A stretch of DNA of 64,000 bases, from assembly GCA_012934845.2 (NCBI GenBank), contig WNNJ02000876.1, forward strand, positions 248,001 to 312,000, given 5' to 3'. A program made the position numbers and the translations under genes. This document shows, one piece after another, positions 27,601-39,600 of this stretch. The notes below the pieces were generated by a model, which ran no database searches, was not told where the DNA came from, and saw only the letters and a program-made list of their open reading frames with translations. The stretch is from Pomphorhynchus laevis. Lineage: Eukaryota; Acanthocephala; Palaeacanthocephala; Echinorhynchida; Pomphorhynchidae. Numbering within the stretch: the first letter of the stretch is position 1; every line of letters starts with the position of its first letter.

Positions 27601-30600
27601 GTAAATAGTCATGGCCAAGATTGTAAGATCTGATTATTAGAATTTAGTTTAAATTTTGTTCATTCAGTAGCGTGTGAACCCCAATTTATACCAGCGTCTT
27701 TTAATTACAGAATTGATGAACATATCGACATAGGTAAGTAATTTAAAAAAACTGTAGACAATTAAATTTATATGCAATTGACAACGAACAACGTACATAA
27801 CGTGTGTTAACAGGTAAGCCAGCAGCAACACTTCTATTCCACGGTGATCAATCTTCAGTAATCTATTCTATTCGTAATCAAAATAAAAATAGAATATCAG
27901 AAAATTTTCGAATTGAGGGCAATAAATTGGTTATGAATCAAAAGCTAGATTACGATGAATGGATAAATCAAAATCAGCCTAATCCATTCACTATTGAATT
28001 GCAGTGCACAGTTAAAGTATCAATGAAAACAGTAAGTTTTAATTCGTATTTTATCTTTTTATATATATCTTTTTATCTTTTTGTATATACTTATAAATAG
28101 TATATATACTATATATAGCATATATACTTATATACTATAAGTATATATTTATTTTATTTATAATTTTTTTATTTATCATATATATAATTATTGGTTAAAT
28201 TTCATATACCTACTTATTTTGATATATAGACCAGCTAGGTCAAAACGTAAAAAATTTTTAATTGTTAATTGATGGTGTTAATTTCAAATCTAATTATATC
28301 TTATTCAATTTTGCATTCCCAACGGAATCACACCAGATAGTGTAAATAATATACGAATTTCCAAATATATATATTCTAAATGTTAGACACTGTTTTCCGC
28401 GATCTGATACTATATATGCAGTAAAAGTTAAACATATAATGAATTATTATTTTATCATGAGTTATTGAACATGCATATAATATATGCATGTTCAATAACT
28501 CATGTTAGTTTATATGCATATATTATATTATGTATATCATATATTATATTATTAATGCATTTAATATATGCATTTGAGTTTCTTTATAAAACTCAAATGT
28601 GGTTTTATATTTCTAGAATAGCCTATTTGAGTTTCTTTATAAAACTCAAATGTGGTTTTATATTTCTAGAATAGCCTAGACATAAAACTTTAATTTTTTG
28701 ATCAAATTCTTACTACTTGAAATATGTTAAATGGTTTTTTATTATATTCGTGAAGAACCTAAGAATATGTAAATAATTTCGCTTTTCAATTTTAAGTTGT
28801 TCATTTCTAAAATTCTTTGGTTTTTTAAATTCCTATTAATATACGGATATTTTTTTATAAACTTTTGTAAAAATATAATCTTTATAATCAGCGTCAAAAT
28901 TTCTCCTAGCGTGATTGTAGACACTAATCCTTGAACGTTGATCATTTGCTGTATTTCTCGTGTGATTTATATGATAACCAAAAGCAATTCACGATTTTTA
29001 TTTTCAACTTATGCCCTTGCTTAAAATAAATTTTAAATTTTACACTTTTCGGAAATTAATATTTTATATTGTCAATGCGTATACATGACTAATTCAAAAT
29101 TTTTATTTGAAACTAAATTGATATGCATTAAAAATATTTGTACAAATTATAAATACAGTTAATCGACTATCATACATTCACGTTAAACATGCTTAGTACA
29201 ATATATTATTCAATATAATTAGTAAATTATATTATGATTTATAACTAAATTTATAATTATAATTATTAATGTAATGAAACAAGTCGGTTGTTAATCCTTG
29301 TCCATGAAGAACTGCTCTATCTATGCTCCTAAAAGATCAATGCATGCTATGCCTAATCGAGCAGATCGTAAAAATCATATATATATTTGAAATTTTATGA
29401 TAGAAGATATATAATTATATAAATAATATAAATATTTATGCTATAAATAGAGGCCGAAGGAATATGGGCCGAAATTTGATAGCATAGCAGTTTCTCCTGA
29501 TGACCTCTAATCCTTATTATAATACAACGTCTGTTATTTGTTAATCAATTCATAAAAATGACGTTTATTTTAAATTTCAACTTTTTATTTTAACTTGATA
29601 TAAATTATAAAAAATCTAAAAACAATTATTAATTTTATTATTTAATTATTACTTTCTGATTTAGCATTATTATGTTTTGTTTAGTCTATAATTATATTAA
29701 TACGTAGACTCAGTTAGCTGATTTGATTTATAAAATATAAAACATGTGTGTATGTATAAAACATAAACAGTATGTATTTGATTTTCATTAAAATTTCAAT
29801 ACCGTTTAATAATAGTTTGCAGTCATCTTCAGGTACAAAACATGATCAAAGAAAAAGTGAAGAAGAAAATTAAAATATAAGTTTTAAATAAGAGCAAAAC
29901 AAAAGATTAATGAAATTTAAAGAACAAATTATAATATTATAGATTAAAAAATAAATTAGAAAATACGCGTAAGAATGAAATATAAAATACTTTATTAATC
30001 ACTTAAATACTTTAGTTGCAGTAATTATTCGCATAATTATCGTGATTAACAATACACTTTTAATTTAATACACATTCAATTCATAACAATTCACTTTTAT
30101 TTTAAATTACAATTTTTTATTTGATATAAATATAAATTGTATAAAATCTTATATAATTATTTATTATTTAATTCTATTTTTGATTTATATAAAGTAAAAA
30201 ATACGCAGACTCAGTTAGCTAATCTGATTCATTAAAAGAAAATAAATTACAATTTTAAATTTTAACTTAATATAAATTATATATAATCTTATAACAATTA
30301 TTTATAATTATTTATCTAAATTTAAATTTTGATTTATTGATTTAACATTATTATTTTTATTTATTTTTATTTACTTTTACTTTGTAAAACATGTAAGCCA
30401 GACGTGAAAGAATGACGAATGCCGTTTCGTCATCACAATGACTCATCAGTGCCAGATCCCTCCCACTACTGGATGCAGAGGAGGACTAGCGGACGACAAT
30501 CAATGAATGAATCAATGTGAATGATGTACTAGAAAACTTTCTAGTAACATCATAGAGTGCTAAATCAGTACTACAGCTTCACAAAAAAAGGATCATTAGC

Positions 30601-33600
30601 AAAAGCACTGGCAAATGCTTGCGCATGTCTCTTTAATATCGGCTAACTTTTATTTAAGGAGAGTGAGACCATTCCGCGGGAATTTGTTGTAAAACATGTA
30701 AGCCAAACGCGAAAGAATGACGAATGCCGTTTCGTCATCACAATGACTCATCAGTGCCAGATCCCTCTCACTACTGGATGCAGAGGATGACTGGCAGACG
30801 GCAATCGATGAATGAATCAATGTGAATGATGTACTAGAAAATTTTCTAGTAACATCATAGAGTACTAAATCAGTACTACAGCTTCACTAAAAAGGATCAT
30901 TAGCAAAATCACTGGCAAATGCCAGCGAGGTCTCTTTAATATCGGCTAACTTTTATTTAAGGAGAGTGAGATCATTCCGCGTGAATTTGTTGTAAAACAT
31001 GTAAGCCAGACGCGAAAGAATGACGAATGCCGTTTCGTCATCACAATGACTCATCAGTGCCAGATCCCTCCCACTACTGGATGCAGAGGAGGACTGACAG
31101 ACGGCAATCAATTAATAAATCAATGTGAATGATGTACTAGAAAATTTTCTAGTAACATCATAGAGTACTAAATCAGTACTACAGCTTCACCAAAAAGGAT
31201 CATTAGCAAAAGCACTGGCAAATGCCAGCGCAGGTCTCTTTAATATCGGCTAACTTTTATTTAAGGAGAGTGAGATATACTTTTATTTAAGGAGAGTGAG
31301 ATATACTTTTATTTAAGGAGAGTGAGATATACTTTTATTTAAGGAGAGTGAGATATTTAAGATACGTATACTCAGTTATATATAATATAAATATTTTAGA
31401 TAATATATAGTAAAGAATTTACTTATTAATTAGTAATTTATATTTTAATTCTAAATTTATTTTTATTTAATATAATTTATTATACATGTGACAAATATAG
31501 GCCCCTCATTGGACCTCATATACAAAATTGGAAATCTCAAAATTTAAAGTTTCAGTAAACTGAAACGTTGACCTTGCGTGCCATTTATTCTAGTTTATTA
31601 ATTCTAATTAATTTAATCATAATTAATAAAATCTACTAATTATGGATAATTTGATGTAATTGATACTAAATAAACTAATCGACGATTACAAGTCACGAAG
31701 TTAATCTATGGTCGTTTTATTATTAAATAATTAATTTTAAAATATATAATATAGACTTCTAATGACATATATTATCGAGCATTATTTTTAAATTTTAGAA
31801 ATACTACAATATATCCTTACAGCTACTGGATGTTCAAGATAATACACCAAGCATTACAAACGTTCCGCTGACAGTCAACATCTCGGAGGTGCCTTGTGAG
31901 AATCTTTTAAATTAATGAAAGTTGCTTTTGTATTTACAGACTTGATTAATTAATTAGTTAATTAGTTAACACGATAGTATTTAGATTAATATAAAATAAT
32001 AAAAATGATTAATTTAAATGCACGCTTCCAAACAATCTGCTGCACGTGGACTCGTTGAGATTTATCTTATCATACTGTATTAAACCACTAAAAAAATTAT
32101 TCTCTGCTTACTAATTAAGGCAAACGATTAACAGTTGGGAATCGTTGATTTGAGGCATATTCAAATGAATAATTGTAGAAATGTACATAAAATTTGTTTA
32201 TTAATAAGCGATAAATATCGCTTATTAATAAACAAATATCTAATCTCATTCTGTTTATAATACATGAAGATAAGTTATAATACATTAATAAGTTATAATA
32301 CATGTTTATTTTATATACATGTTTATTAATAAGCGATCAGATATTATGGTCATCTTCGACACTAAATTTATGGAAATATTGCCTGTTGAGTTGTCTAAAT
32401 TATTTACTCAATTAAACAATTAAAATTTATACATAAAAGTATATATTCTTGTATTTTAGTCAACATATTTAAACTCATACAATTTTACAAATTGTTATAT
32501 TTTTGGATACATTTGTGCAAGGCATACGAGGGGATGATACAATATAATCTAATTTAAATATCTTTATTAAACATATCTTTCATCTCACTTCATCCAAACA
32601 TTACAAAATACATTTCGACTAAAGAATGCTGAATTTAAATGTCAATTTATTAATAACACGAGCAAAGCGACAACATTGGAATAAATAAAATTAAGACGTA
32701 AAAATCTGCGAAAGAAATAAATGGATATTTTCAATATGAAATATATTTCAAAAAATGTATTAAATAGTTGGAATACTATAATCATATTAGCATGCAAAAA
32801 TAAATACACAACTATTTATTTGTATATCTAAAAATAAAATAATTTGTAGAACATTATTGATTTTAGTATGCATAAAAAACGACGTTATGAATTTAAAAAT
32901 TAACCGATGATAAGATTAATTATCCCCTACACTGTTTCTAAAGATTTCTTGAGTTATTATAAGTTTATAACAATGTGTGATTTAATCATCTGCTGTGGAC
33001 ACATGATTGTATACTAGATATATTTTAAAAACACTTTGATAACATTGAATTTATATACAAATAATATATTAAAATAATTTAATATAAGGTACTAGTATCT
33101 TTATTACCAGTAAAACTGGTAATATTTTCCATATTTTTATTAATTTCTTAGATGTTCTAAACGAACCTTTTTAAATTGTAAAATATTGAAATTTAATATT
33201 AATGTTATATTAATATTAAATTAATTATTAATAATTAATATTTAATTAATATTTAATTAAATATTAAATTAATATTAATTAATATTTAATTAATATTAAT
33301 TTTAATGTTATAATTATATTCGTGTGCCATGTAATCTGTTTTTAGGCTATTAATTATCCACACGAAAAAATTTTGTTAGTGTAAATTGTAATAACGTTTC
33401 GGTCAATCACAGTGACCCTTTTCCAGGCTAAAAGTTTTCAAAACATGTAAAGATTGTGATGATACATACGTGGGTCAGACGAAACGACCATTACACCTTA
33501 GAATTAAGGAACATCGTAATGCTCTAAGGAAAGGGGACATGCCATCTGCTGTTTTAAACCATTCTCTTATGAAAGGACACAATATTGAATTCTATGATAT

Positions 33601-36600
33601 CAAAATTCTTGCAAACCAATCAAATTATTAAAGACGGATAATTTTTGAGTCTATACACATCAACGGCAGTGGTGAAAGGATGCATGGAAACAAATCAAAT
33701 TATAATTAAAAAAAATCATATCGATACTATGGACTAAGAAAACATCGTCATGATTCTTCCGCACTTATAGGATATAAGGCGATTTGTGTTTTGAAAACTT
33801 TTAACTTGAAAAGGGTCACTGTGATTGACCGAAACGTTATTACAATTTACACTAACAAAAATTGTTCTCGTGTGGATAATTAATAATGCCTAAATACAGA
33901 TTAAAATTTAATTTTAAATAGATTTTCAGGATTTAAAATTGATAATAGTTTATCGCTAATTAATTAGTACAAAACTCAACAGTTACAGAATATTTTAATA
34001 ATAAATAATTTTTTATTAATTAAAATAATGTTTTTAAAATAATTTGCCAAATCACAATTTTTCATTTATAATGTAATAATAGAAGAAATTGATGTTCCTT
34101 ATAAAACCCACTTTTTCTACTCAAGTGTTACAACCTTTTTGTATCTTTTTTCATAGGATACAAAAGTAGGAACTGTAATTTGTAGCGATATTTTTATTGA
34201 ACATACTGGATATGATAGGGATTTGTACTTATCAGTTGATGAAAAAAGCGAGTATTCTGTAAGTATAGCTTTTGAAATAGTCATTCTAAAATAATAAGTA
34301 CATCTTGTCTGGTGTATATCTTGTTAGTTATATATAAGTACTGTTTCAGTACTTAAAAATCTAAAAGCTCATATTTTGATTTTATATTGTGGCATTTTAT
34401 CTGTTGATATCAAAGCTATACTTTAAAAATATATATACGAATCTATACTAGATCCCGGATTGCAGCTTAATACATCTCAATATATATGATCGTGTCTCAA
34501 GTGAGACCCTGCGAGTTAGACCAAATTTACATACATTGACAGCAGCAGAAGTGCATATGCAATACCTAACCGCATCTATAGACAATGACGTGATTGCAAA
34601 AGGATTACGACTGCAAAAACGCATCTGCACAATTCTCAAAGACGTAGGCAAAGATAACATCGCAGCACTGCAATCACAATGTTCACAAATCCTTCGAATT
34701 GCAGGTATTCAACTAACGCATACGCTCCGAAATTTCTATGGACGTGTTTATAATTCTTACCCTCAAAATAAGGATCAAATTTTGTATAATAGACTTATTC
34801 TGAAAAAGTGTAGAAAATTGTCAGTTAACAGGAAGATTTATTCACCCGAGTGAACTACGTTTAATCGCACATCATCCAAACAGAAGATTTCGTAGAACAC
34901 AATCAACGATGAACAATCGACCTGTTGAAACCCATTTAAACAACGATTCCGATGACTTTATTAAAAATATGACAACAATGGAATTGACAGATGATACCAA
35001 ATCAGTTTTGGCACTTGGACTTAATTTTGATACAAGTAAACGTAAGTTTAGCCTGTATCCCACAATGAATAGTATCCGACAAACGTGTATCGAATGTTTT
35101 CAATCTATAAAAGACACTACATCGAAGAATGCTGCAATAAATGCAATGGGAAGAAAAATATTTATGAAATATTCAAATCTTCCTCCAAATTATCGATCTA
35201 AGCCAAATCTCACAAGAACACAAGTTAAAGCTTTAAACGAACTAAAAGATCGGAAAGGCATTGTAATTAAATCAGCCGATAAAGGTGGAAAGATTGTGCT
35301 CTAGGATAGAAACGAATACATATCAGAAGCAAAACGACACCTCAATTCAGAAACATACTCACAATCATCAAGTGAAGTTCTAACACAAGCATCTGAACGA
35401 GTTTCGTAGTTTGTGTCTAAATATACACAGAAAGGCGAGCTTGACACAATAGAAGGCGCAGAATTACTAAAGGCGCAAAATAAATCAATAAAGGCGCAAA
35501 ATTACGGGAAGCAATCTAGCAGGGAAGTTCTATATGTTACCCAAGATACACAAAGTCAAAATACCTTGCCCTGGCCGACCAATAGTAAGCTGTATAGGAA
35601 CTCCTACTGAAGCCTTATCTAGATGGGTTCATTTCAAATTAAAACCACTTTTACAAAATATCAAAGCTCATATTGAAAGTACCGATGATTTTTTGAGGAA
35701 ATTTGAAGAGATCAAACTTACCATTCCACAGAATGCTATCCTATTGACTCTCGATGTGGAATCTCTGTACACAAATATTCCAACCGAAGATGGACTTAAA
35801 GCTGTGAGAGAAGCAACGAAATTATTGAATAATTTAACAGCTGAAATGATACTGGGTGCGACAGAAAGTGTTCTTCGAAATAACGTAATTCAATTTATGG
35901 ATCAATTGTATTTACAAATATCAGAAACCGCAATGGGCACATCACTAGCTACTTCATATGCTGTATTGTTCATGGATATGTTCGAAACGAATAAAATGTC
36001 TACAGCCAAACATAAACCACACACCTGGTTAAGATATCTAGACGATATATTCGTTATATGGACAGCGGGAGAATATGCATTGCATGACTTTGTAGCGCAC
36101 CTGAATGAAGGACCGATGGCATTCACATGCGACAGAAGTTGGCCACCCCATTTCCTTGACGTTACAATTGATAAAGAGGTATTAGAGGCAGAACAAACTA
36201 CATTACACGATCTTACAGAAAACTGGAATCAACTGTAAAATATCTTCACAAACTAGCTTTCACTGCAGTACCACGAAACGATCCATGATACAAAATGAAT
36301 TTAAGAGGATGATCAAAATTTCGAGTACATCAAATGGGAAGTGGGAAGCTATAAAACAAGTAATTAAATATATTATGAAGCGAGGCTATCATAAACGTCA
36401 AATTGATTAGGAGCTACAGAAAGTGCGAAGTATAACAAGGAAGGAACTATTAAATAAAGTCGGACCAAAATAAAACAAAATTGTATGCTTACTCCCATAT
36501 CATCCAGCATTAAGTGGTTTAAATCGGAACATGCTAAAAGCATACTAAGAGATTTATATTAACAGAAAGCCGCCCATTGTATATTTTAGAGTCGAAAATA

Positions 36601-39600
36601 CGATTAGAAAGCATTTAGTTTCCGCAAGGATCAAAGATGAATTAATAAGTAAAATCAGTGTGCCGAAAACCCAAATTCACTACTGTAAGCCATGCGATAA
36701 ATCTCGTTGTAAAACATGTGGACTAATACCGATATCAAAGAGATTTTTTCAGTAGCATCACCGGCCTTAGTTACAATCTACGAGCAGACACAAACTGTAT
36801 TACGAACAATTGTGTCTATTTGGCGACATGTGTAAGATGTGACAAACAATACGTCGGTTAAACCTCTAATGGTCTGAATATAAGAATAAATCACAGACGT
36901 GCAGACATTAAAAACCGAAGTCCAACAGATGGAGCAGTAGCACACGCACTCACGCATCACGCCTTAGAAACGTATAACTACATCATCATCGAAAGTGGTT
37001 TGGTGAATGCTCGAGTACGTAAATCGATGGATATGTTTTGGATTGCACAGTTAATTGCAGAATGTCCACACGGCCTAACACAAGCTCCACCACTTATGTG
37101 ACAAGATAAACATAAGAAACGTTATTGTGACACGATATATTATCCCTAACTAATTATGACATAATTAATTATTGCTAAATACTCTGCTGTTTCTTTGTAT
37201 ACTGGATTATTATGAAGAAGTCCTAGTAAGGGACGAAACGTTAAAATAAATTATATCATTTTTGGTCTTTACCGGTTCACAAAGTTTTACTATGAATATA
37301 TATAAGTGACATGTTGACTGTGTATATATACAGTCAACATGTCACTTCTAGACGACCACTTAAGCATTGAAATGATGGAGTACCCGGCAACACTCATCAG
37401 AAGAATGAAGTACCCACTGATGAAGTATCACACAGGCAACCGAAACGCAACGGTCGTTTCGGTTGCCTGTGTGATATTGTGAATGAAGGTGTTTCCGACA
37501 AGTTGCTTAAACGTTTGAGGCTTTCGGTCTCGAACCAGAACATTTGCTGTATATTTACCTGAATCTTACATATATTTAAAAATTAACGAAATATAATCAG
37601 ATCATTTACCTGAATCTACGTATTTTATACTATATATAAATAAAAATAAAGATATAATAAATAATTATATAAGATTTAATATTTATTTAAATTAAAATTG
37701 AAATTTAAAATAAAAGTCAATTTTTATGATTTGACTAGTGAATAACAGACGATGTATCAGAATAAGGATAAGATGTCATCAGGAGGAACTGCTATGTTAT
37801 CATGTTTCTGCTCCTATTCATTGACCCTACATAGCACCGAAGCCATTCATATGCTAATGACGTATTTCCTCCGATTAAATTTAATTATCTAGTATCTTAT
37901 TCTAATACAAAGCATGTTGTTTATAATATTTAAAAAAATAATCAAACTTGATTGAAAATCAATAAAGCTTAAAATGTAAGCATCTAAAATGCTTCTAATT
38001 GTACGTTTGATGCTCAATTATTTTAAGCGTATTAAAAATATATCGATGTGAACACTTTCGGTAGACATACTCTTTTTGGATATGACATGGTAGATATTGC
38101 CTAAGATCTTTAACCGATTAAATTTCACAAGATTATAATCTTGTAGTGTTGAATGAACTAATGTATGTTAGCCTGATTATATCATTATTTTTTATTTATC
38201 AATGCCTTGACTAATACAGTTGTCGAAACACCATTGTCGAATATAATTCAAATATTATAATTCGAGTATTTTATAAGAAGCTAAATAGGTTTTTCGCAAA
38301 TAATTACAGAAATATCATCTGAATAGTTTATGCATCGAGATGTGCCAAAGGCAGTCAAAAGTCATTCACGAATAGTTCGAAGAGTTTAGGAAATAATGCA
38401 CTTACTCGAGACATGCCAATTATATTTTTATAAGATAATAAAATACATTTTTATATTGTATTTTTATTATATATTTTTTATATAATTTTATCATACGTAC
38501 AATATAATTGTATATATTTTTATATAATTTAATATTCAATTCAAAATATTTTATCAAACAACTCTTATAAAACAGCTAATAATTAATTAAGTCCTTAAGT
38601 TACTCTAAATTAATTAATAAATACTAAACCCACAATCTTCTTTTATTTCAAATATATATTATTACAGGATGAAGAAGAAAATATCCTTTATTTGATAAAA
38701 ATTCTATATTTCGATAGCTCCTGCTATCATCATCAAAATTACAAAAAAATGTTTCACAATTTATTTCCCTCGTGTTTCCAACATTTATACAAAAATACAA
38801 GTATTGATGTGCCCCGCATTTCTACTTAAAAGAAAAAGAAAATACCGAGAAACAAAACAATCATACTACAATTTTATACACATTTTTTACAAACAACAAG
38901 ACAATAAAACAAAATTTAAATTTAAATTTAAGTAACTTGTTATTTTCATGAAAGTAACTTGTTATCTCGCATTATTCAAGATGCATATTTAATTAAAAAA
39001 AGAACCTAATTTAATGCTTAATAATAAATCCGATTACAACCTTAAATTGAATTATAATCAATTATTCCAATATTACACTATTTAAATTTTGTTGTGCCCC
39101 GCATTTCTAATTAAAAGAAAAAGAAAATATTGAGAAACAAAACAATCATGCATGTTTTAAAACAAAAAGAATAAGACAGAATTATAAAACAAAATAAAAT
39201 TAAAATCATAACTTAAGTGACAAAAAACATACGAATTTAATTTCAAATATATAGTTATTACAGGAACAAAGAAGCAGAAATTATCCTTTATTTGATGAAA
39301 ATTCTATATTTCGATAGCTCCTGCTATCATCATCAAAATTACAAAAAAAATGTTTCACAATTTATGTCCCTCTTGTTTCCAACATTTATACAAAAATAAT
39401 TAATAAAATTAATTAATAACACCATAACACAAAATTAACACAAAATTAATTAGTGCCAAATTAAATAAAGATTTGGTTCACTTATTGTTGTTCAAATTTG
39501 CAGTAAAATAATGTATAAATTACGGTAAATAATAAATAAGTAGTTTTATCTAACCTAAAGATATAATATCTGATTAATACATTATTTTAAATTTTATAAT

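Larger units (their letters stand above)
28032..30385. other. Intron 4, first part
   Basis: AT-rich without genes. It contains a perfect palindrome (28456-28504), a tandem duplication (28573-28678) and a repeat at about 29455-29545 that recurs inverted at 37737-37815. Confidence 0.65.
30388..31275 (-). repeat. Satellite array with type III hammerheads, ~305-bp units
   Basis: Three units starting near 30388, 30695 and 30998 (spacing 307 and 303 bp) and ending with AATATCGGCTAACTTTTATT. Units differ at a few percent of positions. No protein is encoded. A decayed lone relative is at 11.9-12.1 kb. Confidence 0.9.

Noticed and set aside
30388-31355. CRISPR-like array
   Set aside because: Repeats are ~305-bp units without short spacers and the DNA is eukaryotic. 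A hammerhead satellite explains it.
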